The notes under the pieces were generated by a model. It had not been told where the DNA came from, ran no database searches, and saw only the letters and a list, made by a program, of their open reading frames with translations. This document shows, in pieces, positions 24,996 through 63,900 of a DNA stretch of 64,000 nucleotides (the first letter of the stretch is position 1; every line of letters begins with the position of its first letter). Made by a program: the position numbers and the translations under genes. The stretch spans positions 12,911,532-12,975,531 of the forward strand of contig NC_090718.1 in NCBI RefSeq assembly GCF_040954835.1, written 5' to 3'. This DNA is from Lepisosteus oculatus (lineage: Eukaryota; Chordata; Actinopteri; Semionotiformes; Lepisosteidae).

Positions 24996-27479
24996 AGGGA
25001 AAAGCAATAGAGCGCTTTTTACTATTTAGAGTTTATAAATATAGAAGCCATCTGGCTTCTTTTTGTTCGATTGCTAGTAGCTAACTGGTCTGAGGCTCTC
25101 TCTGGTGTCTGAGGTCTAAGCTGGTCCAGTATGTGAAAGCATGGCAGGGCAGCTCATTCCACACTCCCACGGCTCTCTGTGAAGATGAGCCTGCTTTTCT
25201 CAGCCCCGTAGTCTGCACTAGTGCCTCCTGGGTCCCTGCTGATTCTGAAGAAGTCCACTGAGTAGACTTTATCAATGCCTTGCCCTTTCAACATTATCGA
25301 TAGGTGCATCTGGTCTTCCCCCCACTGAAAAAGATTCAGTTTTCTTTGATTTGCCAGTGCAGGTTATTCCTTTGAGTCAGGAGTCGGCATTTTTTTTTCT
25401 GAGAAAGTTGGTGACAGTTGTAAACAGTATTCTAAATATTTTAATGCACTTCGCGCCAGAAATACGTAAAAGAGGTTAAAGGAATAAGAGCTTAGGTAAT
25501 GGAAAGGTTCCTCATCTCTATGGGAAACTGCTAATGTTTCTGTGTATATAATACCTTTTGTTTTCTCCTTTAATTAGACACCGATGTACAGCGTAATACT
25601 GGGTTTCTCCCCAGAAAGACTAAACAGTGAAATGGCAGTCCCTCTAGACTTGCAATCTAGCTGGTTTTAAAAACACACAGGTCATCCAACTGCTTTAACT
25701 GTATTCCAGGTATTGGGACTGAAGTTAAGCCAGGCATCCCCCCGTCAAGCCGGAATAATGAGCTAGACTTCACAGGAACAGGCCGGGACACCGGGGACGA
25801 CCTCTGTGCTAATTCTCGTCAGGCAGCACAGCTGAAGGGGGGGATTTGTTTTTTAGCTGCATAGCCAAAGCAGTATGACGAACGGGTTTCCAAGGGGAAT
25901 AAACAGATGCAGGCAGAAGGAAGCCACATCCCAAAGTCACATCCCACGGGGACTGGAGGTGAATGTGCGGAATAAACTGTGCCGCTGTGCGTCGCGTCTC
26001 GACTCGCTCTCCGCACATCCTGCTGCCTCTGACACACAATCTCGCAGAGAGAGAGACTCTCCGATGCCAGCGGCCGGACAAAGAGAAAGGTGGTGTCCAA
26101 GTACTTTCCCACCAGAAAACCGGGAAAGGAAATGCGCCATACACACGCGCAGAAAAATCCAATCTTCATTCCGCGTAAACCTGACTTCACGGGTCTCCCG
26201 GAGCCTTTGTAGGCACAAACCCGTAATCACAGTCTACCGCATCTTACCTTCAGCGCAGGGCGAAATCGGTGTCACCATCCACACACACACACAGTAGTTA
26301 CCCAACGTGTCCAAGAGGCAAAGGCGGCCACTTAGACTGAGTTAAAATGGACTTTTAGGAGTTTCCCTTGGAGACGGGGAATCTGCCTCACTCCGAGTTT
26401 CCCCCTCGGAGGGTCTTGCTGAAACCCGTAGTCCAAATCGACAAACAGGTGTCCCCCACGATGGGCTTCTTGTTCCCTGTAGGCTACAGCCCCAGCGACT
26501 CCACATGTGCCCGGGGGAAGGATTTCGTTTTCGAAAAGGCAACGCTGGATTTTCAAATCCGCTTATTCCGCTTAGCGCTTTGAGAAGCCACCTTTAAAGG
26601 CGCTATATAAAATAAAGTTTATTGTTATTATTTGCCCATCATTCACCCTCACGCCTCAGGGTCTGGCTACGACCTGAATGATCTTGTTCATCTACCTTGT
26701 TAATCGAGGATCTCCAAACACCTCTTGTTAACATGCTCCATAAACTGTACCCAGTACTCCCTGTTTGGGAAAAAAAAAACTCTTTTTGCAGGAAATTTGT
26801 TTCCACTCAATTTCCAAAACTTCCTGAGTCACTATTCTGAGTCTAAGGTACCAAAATAGTATTCCCTTTCTGGAGTTTTTTTAAGACCTCAGAACTCCTT
26901 TGAAAGGAAGCCTAAAACGAACTAGCTCTATTTTTTTGTAAGGGATACCCACCATTTCTCTGACATGGCCCTTTCTTCCTCAAATTCACGTTTTCTGTTC
27001 AAATATTTTGAGGTATCACTTTCAAAAAAGGCTTGAACGTGATATATTTAATGGGGAAAACATTCCCAATTCACAAAGAACGTCAAGATTATAAAGACAT
27101 AGCATGTTTATGTGGTCTGGCACAATTTTCATCTCATCACACGTGGGCAGGAGAAAAATGCCCTTTTCTATGAAACGATATAGCTTCTAAAGCAGTAATC
27201 AGACTGTCATTGAAAGGCAATACAGCCGGCCGTCATTGAAAGTGGATTTTTGTGCATCGTGAATGTCCCATATTGTCATATTTTCTTATACTTTCTAACT
27301 TGGACCTATAACTGAGTTGTACGACTGTACTCTATAGTCTGGACAGAGGGAGCACGTGACAGTTAAACAGTAGAAGCAGGAAGATCATCTTAGTGCCCAG
27401 CAGGAACAAAATGCATGATTCGAGGTTTTGTGCAATCCACACAAAGGCTGAAAAAAATAAAAGCAACCAAAGCAGACAG
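24996..27479. other. Intergenic DNA downstream of FLI1
   Basis: A possible old dispersed repeat lies at 25028-25320, loosely similar to 34945-35060. CpG content is raised at 25760-26300, where frames overlap on both strands, typical of GC-rich noncoding DNA. A LINE-type tail is at 26560-26637. KCNJ1, the mammalian neighbour on this side, is not seen. Confidence 0.45.
26560..26637 (+). repeat. LINE/SINE-type 3' tail
   Basis: The text gcgctttgagaagccacc, ggcgctatataaaataaag then ttattgttattatt is the usual 3' end of L2-related LINEs and their SINEs. No body recognised upstream. Confidence 0.5.
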
Positions 27480-29654
27480 TTTTAGAAGGAAAAAAACATT
27501 TATTTTGTCACATTTGCCCCACTATAAAACAGCCCTTTTACAAACATTCGGCTTAATACGTCATACAATGCAGGAACAAAACAATATAAAAAAAAAGATT
27601 ACTTGCAAAATTATATATATTTAATATCCAAAAAGTACATTGCATATATAAGTAGCAAAACCCCCCTTTCAGTCAGGGGTGGAGAGGAGGGGATGTGAAA
27701 GTTTATTTATTGCTATAATGCTACATAAGTCTTTTCTTTTGAAGCATCAAGACTTGCCCCAAATTGAAATTGCTTTAAGGTCATTGCAACATTGAAAACC
27801 AGTGCTGTTGCCCAAGCATAACATGTGGTACCCTTTACTCAATTCCTCTCAGTGGAAACCAGTGCAAAGACTGCCAGTTGCTCAGGAAGGCTGATCGCTT
27901 TTAATCAGCAGTAGGAAGGGAACTCCCTTTACAATAACCGATGAGACACGGGAACGTTCCAAAGGATCCGTGATTGTCAAAGAATCCAGGATTATGGCTC
28001 ATTCAGGCACTTTTTGGTTGGGAAGGCAAGTAACAACGGTAGCTAGGAATGTATATTTGTGTGCCTAAGTAAGGCACTTTGGAGTAATTCAACCTGTATT
28101 TTCTATAAAAATCAGCAAAGGTTATTGCCCAAATGTACAGACACAAAACACACAATAAAAGATGTACAAATTACAAATCAGAAACTGATTTCTTATTTTG
28201 TCTGATAGTAAAAAAAAATTGCATTTTTGACCGAGGTCAACTCGTTTCTCTTTTTCTCTTGATCCTTTCAATACTGTGTTACATATGAAAATAACTCTGC
28301 ATAATTTATACAGTAAGTTGCTTTAACAGCTAGTTGACCAATGTTTAAAAAAACAACAAAAAAATAGGTCTGACAAACGCACAGCGTTCGCGAATCTCAG
28401 GACTCCATTTTATCCTCATTGATTTTGCGCTTCTTTTTAGTCATATGTTAACTTTCAAAAGTTCTTGGCTCTTAGTCTGCCCTTGGCCTCTGAAGTCATT
28501 CTCAAAAAATCTCTCTTGTTACAAATAGTGATGCCCTCTCCGGTATGAAGAATTTCAAACCCTTTTCCGAAAAAGAAATCTGTATGAAATGTCGAAAACG
28601 GCACAAAGAGAACTGGCCTGTTAAACTGCAACTGATACCGACAGGATCCACCTAGAGACTCCTTGGATTGTGAGCTGCTGAAAAAGGACTTTTCCGCACA
28701 ATGGGGGCTGGAATTCCATTCAACAAATACTGTTCTAGAACAATCTCGCCTACGAGATCTAGAGCGGAGCTGGAAGACCCAAAAGTGAGCCTCCAGGACT
28801 GTGACTGTGAAGAAAAAGATACTCCAGGGCCCACAGAGCAATCACATTTTATGCTGGTCCAGTTCGTCAACATCTGATCACGAAGCTGTGGAACAACAGA
28901 TAAAACACAATCTTAGGTCAAAGCCTCCATCTCCTGTGTTAAAAACCTCCTGAAAAAGGTCGCCAGAGCTTGGTTTTGGGTAATTCCAGTTGGGAGGAAT
29001 ACTTAAGCGCCAACACCATTGAGCTTTCCAGTTGCTAAAATCCCTCGTTGCTGAGATCTCTTTTCGTGGGGGAGTTCCGCGGGGATCCCAGATCACGCTC
29101 CAGAAAAGCCGAAGCACACGAAAGGGCGGAGGAGAAAGAAGGAACGAAAAAAGGAAACTGCAAAACCCAGCGCCAAAACGCTTCGGACGTCTGGTGAACA
29201 AGCAGCTTGCTGTGATTGGAAGGGGACAGGTTCAGGACCGACTGAAGTGGGACCCATGTCTGACTGTGACTGCCTCTGCGTTTCCTCAATGCCAGGGTCA
29301 GCCTCAATACCGCCGCAGAAGTCTGTTCCCACTGACCGACACTGCAGCTTCCTCTCGAGGCAGGAATAACACACAAACAAACACACAAGCGTCAAATTCG
29401 ACAAACAAAACCGAACAGAAGCTGTTCAGCAGGAAAGGAAGTAGTACTGTACTCCATTTACAAGCGGATCATAGGTCCAGTTTTTTCCCCCCTCTTTTCC
29501 AATGCCTTCATTCTGATCGTTTGTTTGGTTGTCGTTTTTTTTTTAAAAAAATCTGTCACGAGTTTTCACAAGTTCCAAAAAAGATCCCCGGGAGGAGAGC
29601 TTCCCGGGAATCGGAGTGCAGGTCCGAAGGGAGAGAAAAGAAGGCGGGCAGTCC
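27480..29654 (-). other. Probable FLI1 3' UTR with polyadenylation signal
   Basis: About 2.2 kb downstream of the stop without repeats or coding potential, AT-rich toward its end. An AATAAA in minus-strand sense lies at 27504-27499, about 2.15 kb from the stop, similar to the length of mammalian FLI1 3' UTRs. Earlier AATAAA motifs at 27711-27702 could be alternative sites. The stretch 27990-28170 looks unusually even and repeat-free, as conserved UTR blocks do. The end is an inference from signal and length. Confidence 0.55.
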
Positions 29655-54620
<24,966 letters not shown>

Positions 54621-54638
<18 letters not shown>

Positions 54639-54679
54639 TTTGGGCAATTTTCAGTGGACCCCAACAATATTCCAAACAT
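54621..54679 (-). promoter_or_regulatory. FLI1 upstream ORFs overlapping the main start
   Basis: An AUG lies exactly 41 nt before the main AUG (54679-54677), out of frame with it. Its 25-codon frame crosses the exon 1/2 junction and ends at UGA at +35 (47888-47886). A second frame ends at UAA at +15 (54624-54622). These positions match the conserved overlapping upstream ORFs (AUG -41, GUG -37, UGA +35, UAA +15) described for Fli-1 mRNA, which set the ratio of long and short protein. Here the -37 codon reads UUG rather than GUG. The ORFs are read directly; the regulatory role is from published work on mammalian and avian Fli-1. Confidence 0.8.
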
Positions 54680-57600
54680 GACACGCTCCTGAATTAATTC
54701 CAGCCCCCAATATGTGGCGGAGAGAAAGAGACAGTTCACAGGATGATTTTTTTTTTCTAAATTTGGGAAGTGAAGTCACTGCTTTTGAGAAGGAAGCTAA
54801 GTGTGTCACTGCTAGCCCTGCCTTCATTACACCAAAAAGCAGGATACTTGTCCCGAGGAGATAAGGAAGGAAAACAATAGAATTGTTTTCGGTCTTCTCT
54901 GAATGTTTTTAGCTGGAAACGTTTATTGAATGATTCCTTGCGTCGGCGGTGCATTTTTTTTCTTTATACGCTAAACTGACTCGGAGGATACAGCTTTGAC
55001 GGCAATACAGGATTTGATTTCAAATGTATGTTTTTACGAGCTGAATTATTGTTACCTAAAGACATCCCAGTCTCTAAGCTGCGTAGTTTAAAATACGTCA
55101 AATACAGGGGCGTTCGTTTATTTGCCGTTTAAGAAAAAAAAACTAACCCTTGATGTTAAAAATAAATTAATCGAAATAACACCTTAGGAAATCTCAAACG
55201 TATTTCGTTATTCTGTGAGGCAAAAAACAAACCACACAGAATGCATCCCGGTACAAACACAAGAGCACAAACTGCCGCTTTCTTTTTGAGCTCCTTACTG
55301 GTCTTTTTGAGTCCTGCCTCATTCTGACAGGGATATAAAGTAGTAAAAAAAAAAGTTAAAACCTTCAGAAACATACAGCTGTAAGTCATTAAAATACTAA
55401 TAAACGGTCTGTAAATCAAGGAGAGGAAAAGGCGAGCTTAGTCTCATACTACCTGCGATTGGGAATTCAACAATCCTGCGTTTGCAACAGTTGTGCAGAG
55501 CTCAGTATGGTTTTCCTGTAACACCATTAATAAAATCCAGCCAGTCAGACTGCGTCCACCGCGCTATCCCAGGTCTGCTTTACACGCGTGAGACTTCCAT
55601 TCGGAGCCGGAGCGCATGATGGATTGTATATCCCTCACAAAGAATGGAAAGCACATTTTGGCCCTCATAAAAAAAAAAAGCCACGGTTTAATTTTCCATT
55701 TTTTCTGACGCTAAGACATCTTTAAGTAGCACTGAGACATTTCTGAACAAGTTCTACCGGGGAGAACCGCCAACACGTTTCGCCTAAGGTCGATCAGGCG
55801 CATCACCCGAACTCAAGCCCAGTGCAATAGACAAGGTATGGGGGGGAGAAATCCTAAAAGCGATTAAAACGCGAAGTATGTTTTTACCTTCTCCAGCGTA
55901 GCACTAATCCAGATCGTCTCCTAAATCCCCCCTAAATCCCTTTATCCAAAAAAAAAACGTTTTTATATTTTGCTTTGATTGATTTTATGGATGCTCATTA
56001 TATCGCAGCTATAAAATTTGCCTAAAAACCTCAGCGCAAGGCCTCCCTCACTAGCTAGCGAGAAGAGGTTTTTTTTTTCCTTCCATGAGCAATGCTGGCA
56101 AAAAAAAAAAGCAGTCTGGAGCTCCCTCCCTCCAGCTTTTTTTTTTCCTTCTTCTTCTTGAAATTACCCTCATCAATTCAGCCACAATTTCAGCGCAGAT
56201 GCTAGACATGGAGCCAGCGCTGAACGTGACCAGACCTCGCAGCCTCAGCCTGGGGAGAAGCTGCAGCCCGGCGGAGCTCAGACTGCGCCGCCGCCGGCTG
56301 ACACGAGGGTCGGGGTGTCTGCTCTCAGCCTGGGGGTCTGCGTGGAGCGAGGCCTCCCTCGAGACCGCCACATCTGGATCCTGCTCGGGGTCAAGGCGTC
56401 TTTCGCCTGGGGCCACATCTGAGCAGCCTAATTAAGGGGGACACCTTGTTTAGCTCTCCGCTCTTTCGATATGAACTTTATCTTTGCATTTTGAGTCTTA
56501 AATATGGTTACTTTTTTTTTTTTTGAGGGGTGCTGTTAAGAGAATAAACATAAATGGCGAAACTAAGGCAGGGCGATGCGAGAGCGCCCTAATGCAAATC
56601 GCAGCGGCGTACTGGCTTCAACTTACATCTTACAGAAACAAGGGGGTGGGCACGTAGTTCTTTCATTTATTAAACCGTGACAGAGCCTGACTTTTCTGCA
56701 GCAATTTGGAGTGAAAGAGCTTGTCGACTAGCTTCCCTTTCGCCGTATTTGCTCCAACAAAGAGGGCAAGGTAACTTTTACGAAGCAATTCCAACCAAAA
56801 GAAAAGAAAACAGATTTGGAGCCCTCACCTACAGGCAAAATGAAGAAGGCGCTCATCGGTATTGAAAGGCCCTTCCAGCCCAGGGCCCGAGAGAGAGCCT
56901 GCAGGGCCGCTCTCACGCGTGGACAAGGTGGCGGGACAGCTCGGAGACAGCGGCAGGGCCACGTGCTCCGCGGACATCCCAGGCTTTGTCTCGGCGCTCC
57001 CAGCACCCCGCGGGTCCAAGCGTGACGCTGAACCCCCAGGCCGCGGCTCGCTAAAGGCACACAGCGCGACTGCCAACCGCGGTAGCTCCGGCCACACACC
57101 TCGAATCATTCCGACCCCCACCCTCCAGATCGCACAACCGGATAAAATCATTTCCCCCCTCTCTGAATTCCGTTATGACAAGAGGGCTGATTTCGCATTG
57201 CATTTTTTTTTTTGCTTTAGATTTCTTACCTCCGTGCAACGTCCTAGCACACCCCGACTTGAAAAATCGCGCGATTCTTTATCAATCGTGCCATTATAGC
57301 ACAACCAACGCGTTATCGTCTTCTACGTTTTCCAGAGCTTCGCAAAGAAGCGGGCCCTGCGGACAATTTATCGATCAACCTTTCACCAATTATATGAAAT
57401 CATTTGGGGGGGGGGGGGAGAGAAGTCGGGAAACGTTCTGGCTAGCGGAAATTAGTAACGCACTTAAAGCAGTAACTCTCAATTAAGCCCAAGGAAAGGA
57501 AATCAAAACGCCAACATTTTATTTTCCAAATAAGAACGGCTCTCCGACTAAGCACTTGCCAGTAACCTAATGAATGCAGCGGTAACAAACATTTTCGAAA

Positions 57601-60600
57601 GGCCAGTAAACAAATACAAGTTGGTTTACCGTAGAGAACCACAAAACATCTGGCTCGGCGCTGTAACTTGACAGCCAGACACGTCTGCCTACCAAGATCT
57701 ACAGGAGGCCCGTCTCTCCTTCCCATTGGAAGAAGACACGACTGTGGGTGGAAACCAAACTCAGTATGGAATAGATTTTGGGTTGCAGTTTATAGTCACT
57801 CAACCACATACACACATAGCCACACACGAGAGCACTCACATACGTTACACAAAGAATCTACGAACTCACACCCCCTTTTTAAACAAAGCTGTCCTGAACA
57901 AAGTGTCCTGTCCGGGTAGTGATAAAAATTTCAATCAATCAATCAATGTGAATATCCACGTAATGTTTACACGATTTGTCCAAATTCTAATATGCGGTTT
58001 CCAAAGGGAACTTTTTGCTCAAATGATTGATTCAAATGTACAAGCTGGATAAAAAAGGGGGCTTAAACGTGCTCAAGAAAGAGGTTTAGAAGTTCATTTT
58101 TCATGACGAAGTCTTTTCTTTAAGTCAGAAAATGTAACTTCCAGACTTTTGGTCAGATACGGAACGGTCTTTTGACATTCGGTGTTCGACCTGAGTCTCC
58201 CAGCAAAGCCCCTGTTTCTTCGAGTAAAGAGAAAGCCAAAAGTGAAAATATTGAGGGCGAAAAACCGAGACTGCTGCACACAAGTACAAACTGTCTGGCC
58301 CCTTGCTTGAGGCCATAATTAATTTGAGATTTATTTTTATTGGAGCGCTCCAGTCTCGCCTGACCTTACCTAAACACAACTGCAGCGAGACCGTGGACTC
58401 GCTTGAATGAAGAAGAATATTTCTTCAAAACGTGTCTTGAGGCGTGCCTGTTTCACATTTTTTGATTTACATTGGCGGACGTTTGCGTGCGCAGTGAGAA
58501 ATACTATGGGCTTGCGTTCAGAAAAGCGGATCACACGTACTGTAGCTCTTAGCCGAAGACTCACTCGAAACTTTGTTATTGTACCCAACCTTGTAAAAAG
58601 CTCTTGCATCGTTTTAGCGTAAACCTTAAGCAATTGTTATTAAAGTACTAACTTTGTTGATTTAAGTGCGTAGTTCAAAAGACGTCTAGGGTCAATAGTC
58701 GCAAATACACGGGATCAATAAATGTTGTTACCATCCTAAGAAAAAGCGCATTAAGGGTGTCTTTTAAATCGCATTTCTGATTGTCTAACACACATTGCCC
58801 ATGAAGGCGGCACATTTTTGTCTATAATACATTGTGTGATTTGCCAATATGGTGGAATTATTAAACATCTCAAAAAGAACAGAACTACTTAGTCCAAAGA
58901 TACACTGTCGTGTCAGTCCAGGCGCTGCCGAACCTGTAGCGCACAGGAAGCCACTTTATAGCGAGAATTTTTTTAACCACTAACCTTAGTGAGTGCTTAC
59001 TTATAGGCTAAAGTATTTAATGCCATGCTACATTTTATAATAACACATCATACATATTTTTTTTCTAACAGAAGACTGGACTCATTTTGATCAAATTGCG
59101 TTTTGGTCACTTTGTCTTCAAATGTGCAAGCCGAAAAGCATACGTTATAGACAGAGCAGATAAAAAATGAAATTGGGGATAAAATGTATATCCGGTCTGC
59201 TTATTGTCAATATATTTTCAGTGTGATAAAGATCGCCAAGACTTTAACTTGAACTACAAGTTGTCCAGGAGCCGCGAAGTAAGCCAATAAACTTCGCTTC
59301 CTCGACATAAGTTTCCTGAAAGCTCTGCTTTGTAGCCAGTAGGCTTGACTCCCCAAATTTTCTCGAAGTAAAAAAAAAAAAGTTCAATTTCAAAGCATTT
59401 TTTCCTCTTCAAATGTTCCACAGCAGTAAAATGCCCCGCAGAACAAACCCAGAATTGTTCGTCGGGTGAACTCTGAAAACCGGCCTTTGTGCGGAACAAC
59501 ACAAACGTTATGACTCTATGAACAAAATCTCTCTGTCAGGGGCAATAGGTCCTCACAACACTCCTCATTTAAGGGGGGAAAAAGCTTTCAATATAAAAAT
59601 ATTATTGGAAACTTAGAGAGGAACAGTGGTGCATTATAAAGGCGCGGGCGACGTGCACACACTTCCTCACACTTCTTGTGGTTACGCCTTTGGTTTCACG
59701 ACAGACCATAATACAGGAATACGAACTATAATCATAATTATTTGCCTTATTTGTAGTGATTTTTTAAAAACAAATCATTGCTCAAAAATATTAATTTGAA
59801 CCCCCCTCTAATAATAAGATCACATTTCTATAATCCGCTCGGGTTAGTGGTCCAACGGATTACTTCGTTTTAAACTTCGACGTTCGTGCGCTGAAGCGTT
59901 TCAATATGAGTCTCAGGTGGATACCTGCTGCTCCAAATGCAACTTCGAGGCCACCCTATCTGCAAAACTAATTCGGATACGTTGCTTTACTGAAATTTAA
60001 TTTTATCCGGACAAAGATACCACCGCATCTGGGTTTCATCTGAAATTGGCGTTTGAGATCTGTAAATCTGCTTCAGACAATAATAAGAAAAACAAACAAA
60101 TCAATAAATTACCGGGGGCTCCGGACAACCACACACCCGAAACCCTCACAGACACATAAAACGAAGGAAAACTAGGTCTAAGCGTTCCGGATGAGATCCA
60201 CTGTGTTCCATATGCGCCGATGGACTAAAACGTGTAAAGCAGATGTGCATGCCTTTCGGTTTGTTTACATTCTTCGAGACTGCGGCGGAGAAGGCAGAAA
60301 CCGACGCGATGTCAAATATAATAAAAGTGTTAAAGCAAGCGGGGCGGCCGATGTGCTGGGGCCAAAGGGAATGAAATTGTCCCGACATCCGACAGACTGA
60401 CAAAATTACATCCTAGAACACGGGACGCCTGGGGACCGAGAGACTCCCGCACCCCACCCCCTCCGCGACCAGCTACAGTACATCATCAACAGCAAGGACA
60501 GCAGGCGCGGCGGCAGGCAAACCAACGCTCACTGAGTCCCATCTTCCGCAGACGTGGACTCACTGGGAATAATAAAAACAATAATACAGGACATTCAACG

Positions 60601-60872
60601 TGTGGCGACACTCTGAAACACAGCGCTATCCCATGCGAAGCAGCACGGTGGCTTCATCGTGTACAGTAGTTGCACGCTAGTAAAGTTCACTGGGTGCATT
60701 TCAGATCGCAGATTCCGAATGCGAAATATGTGACCAGAAGGTTTTAATTCAAAGCCTCAATAACCGTGACTAATCACAAACAGCACGAGCGGGGGACAGA
60801 AGACAGAGAGAAGCCGCAGAGACCCCGTCCCCACCCCAACATTACCTGGTTCAAGGGGCCGAGTGGTCTTAC
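54680..60872 (-). other. FLI1 canonical promoter region and intron between the alternative first exon and exon 1
   Basis: The sequence above 54680 should include the FLI1 5' UTR and promoter; no TATA box is obvious and purine tracts with GGAA occur. A GC- and CpG-rich section lies at 56200-57150. The long open frames there have no family resemblance and simple amino-acid bias, so I do not call genes. The remainder to 60872 is unique with no recognised repeat. Confidence 0.5.
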
Positions 60873-60911
60873 CTTGACGTAAGACGCGGTGTCGGGCACT
60901 GTCTGAAACAT
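60873..60911 (-). CDS. FLI1: Probable alternative first coding exon of FLI1 (MFQTVPDTASYVK)
   Basis: A 13-codon exon reading MFQTVPDTASYVK ends in a consensus donor (AAG then gtaaga) in phase 0, so it would splice in frame to exon 2 (EALSVVS). The paralogue ERG has an alternative start of the form MIQTVPDPAAHIK joined to the same EALSVVS. The match in length, sequence and junction phase argues for a homologous alternative promoter and exon. It lies about 6.2 kb upstream of exon 1. The isoform would have 453 aa and skip the exon 1 upstream ORFs. No TATA box is evident above it. Exon and junction are seen; its use in transcripts is inferred. Confidence 0.8.
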
Positions 60912-63900
60912 TTTCAGGGAAAAACAAGGGCCTGAAAATGTCGAGGTCTGAGCACTTTTACAGGCCCTGCAAATACATAAAGAAATGGGAAGAAAAATAC
61001 AGAATTCAGTGTCAAACGCTAAGATGTTCAGTGATTATTGGGGGAAAAGAGACAATCAGAATAGTAATACTAATAGGGAGCAAGTGTATGACAGCTGGTT
61101 ATGTTCACACCCTACGGCTGACCCACAGAGGAGATTCCTGGCTGTTCCACATCCTGCCGGTCAGTGAGGTACAAGCGCTGGGGCGGGCGCTCAGGTGTGT
61201 CGTCCCAGCTCAGGTGACACCTTTCCCCGCTCGAAGCTACTGCAAATCTGAATCCCTCGGCTGCAGCAGATTCCGCACTGAGGAGCCCCTCTCCTAGTTT
61301 TTACGCATTTGGACCGGATTACCCCGTTAGAATGTCACTAAACCTCTTTTGCTCCCGCTGCCTCCGTTGTCTCCGGGACCGTACTTCTTTTTCCACCTCC
61401 GTCTCACACCTTTACGACACCCCACGGTGAGGACGTTTTCTTCCCGCTATCCTGCCCTCCCTACAGCTCAAGCTCTCGCCGGATTCGGCTTTGTTTTGTT
61501 TTCTCCCGGCCGGCCAGTCGATTTCCTTCCTGGCCGGTCGCCTTATTTACAGCTTTAAAATCGTCTTTTTTCACTTGCCGACCTCATCCGCTCCCTCTGC
61601 GTCTTCGCGAGGGTCTCAGTCTCTGACTGCTCTCCGATCCGTTCAGACGTGATTAGCCGCTTCCTCCTTCGTGGGTAGTGTGACTTTTCATTTCGTTTCT
61701 CCGCCTTTAGGTTGCTAATATGGATTTCAATAAACTATCTTATACAACGCAATTGCAAGTTAATTTGGTGGAAAGGCACTGCGCGAAACGTGTCAAAACA
61801 CGTCTGTGGTTTACGAGTACACAGAACGGGAGACCGGCGGTATACATTTTCAGTCACAGGTCTTTCCATTCAGTAGCCTACTGGGGTTTTTTTTTTTAAA
61901 ATATACAATTTGGAATTATTGGAAAATACCGCAACTACCTCAACCTCTTTCGAGTTTGTTCTGTTCGGAACGACAAATTCCCCTTCACTGCGTAACGAGT
62001 CACAAACTCACTCGCTCTCCAAAAGACAAAAAAATAATCGTTTTTTTTTATCAGTTGAAGGCGGGTGAAAAATCACATTGGTCGAGGGGTGTGCAAAGCC
62101 AAGTCTCTCGTCTTGCGCATACACAAATAAGCAAATAATCTGTTCAACCATGATACTATATATGCATTTGTATAGTGACCCCATAGTATCTGGGCATCTG
62201 TTCCGGATTCACTGAGCAATCAAAAAACTTCCTTCACCCTGTGCTACAGCAGCGCCTCAAATAATTTTTCGGGATTTCCAGACTACCTGTAGACTGTAGA
62301 GATGCTACATTTTTTTATTTTTTTTGGCTTTAGGGGAGCATATGAAAGTATTTTTTTTATTCAGACTGTCGATATTTTCTATCGATACAACGCGGCTCTC
62401 CTGCGCAGTTAAATACTCTGCCATTTTTATACCAGTCATTTCAAACGGACAAAACGTGTTAGTACATATATATATGATTGTAGTATCACAAACGGTCGTC
62501 TCCGACTTTTTCAAAACAATGTGCTGCGGTGCTTTCTGAGAATACATTACGGATTAAATAAAAAGACTACTTCGGGGTTTTTTTTTGTAAAAAAAAATGG
62601 GGAGTGGGGTTCGGCTGTTCCCTGCCCCCATCACGTTCTCGGAAAACTGGGAACATATTGAAGCACTTTTGCCTTTAATAAGAGTAGCTTACAAACTCCA
62701 GGGTGAAAGGCCACATTGAGGGCGGCGTCCCAGCCTCTGGCTCAGCCTACAATTACCAGGCTGGTACAGGGGGCATTTAGCATTCCTCGCACTCCAGAAC
62801 GCCACCGAGTCGTCAGAGAGCGGGATTCTCCGGAGGAGCGCGCCGAAACGCGTTTCCCTACAATAAGACCGAGAACAGTGCATTCAACGACCCGTTAACG
62901 ATTGTGCGTCTTGCAAGCCTTAAATGACAGGCTTCCACAAGATGGTTGTGGAGGGGTCTGAGTTGCAAAACTCGGGATGATCAAAAGGACGAAAAAAGTC
63001 CCGTAAAATGGTATGTTCGGCAACAGTATAATTGGAAGCTGCACTGACGTCAAAACAGGGACAGGGGAAACGGCGCTAAACACGTGCGTCCACGGTATTG
63101 ATGCGTCAAAACGTAATTTTACCTCTGAATTGTAACTCGCAATTAAAAACGTTATTCAGGTGAAAGTTTAATTCACGTGCCTCGGAGGCCTTAGTGTGAC
63201 ATTAGACGCCTCGCGTGGCTAGCGGTTAACTCCGGAGCAACACCTGGGCCAGGTGGTACTGAACGTGGGTATGACCACCGAGGCCGTACATAAACGAGTA
63301 CGCAGGTCCCTGGAAATCACACGACCTAACGGGGGGAACGCGTCCTGGGAATGAACACGCAGTAGCGCTTTCTCGTCACGTGACCTTAAAGACACGCCAA
63401 AAGAGCCCACTCGAGTATACATACATACGGAAGGTAGCAAAATATCTGCAAAGGACTGCGATATTATAAGAATATTGTATGTCGTCACATAAGGTGCATG
63501 ATAATAAATATCCACGGCACCCTCTGTGCCAAATTTAAAAACCGATTTTTCAATGGGATAATTTGAGACAACTTACAAGTAAATTTCGAGGACACGAAAT
63601 GATGCAATAATAATAACAACAACAATAATAAATAATATTAGTAATAAAAAATGGACTTCACATGCGATGAAAGCACTAAAATTAAACATTTTTATTATTC
63701 CAGCATTCTGCATTGCAGTTAGACTGATTCAAGCAACACGTTAGCAGCAGATATCTTATTTAGAAACTGCCTGAGATGGGTTTTTTTGTTGACAAACAAA
63801 CGAAACTGGGGGTGTGTGTGCGACACTTTTCAGCAACTGTAAAAGCGCACAAAAGGAGAAACCAACGTCTTGAAAAATCTCACAACAGGACGTAGCGAAT

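Noticed and set aside
25630..25675. Sequence like a tRNA anticodon arm (ctagacttgcaatctag)
   Set aside because: The 5-bp stem and 7-base loop are present but no D-arm, T-arm or acceptor stem can be formed around it.
1..27400. KCNJ1/KCNJ5, expected next to FLI1 in mammals
   Set aside because: No potassium-channel signature (such as the GYG filter in context) was found in the flank; the order may differ or the genes lie beyond the window.
56085..56435. Open frames in both strands of a GC-rich patch
   Set aside because: Overlapping frames on both strands, simple composition, no splice partners; probably CpG-rich noncoding DNA upstream of FLI1.
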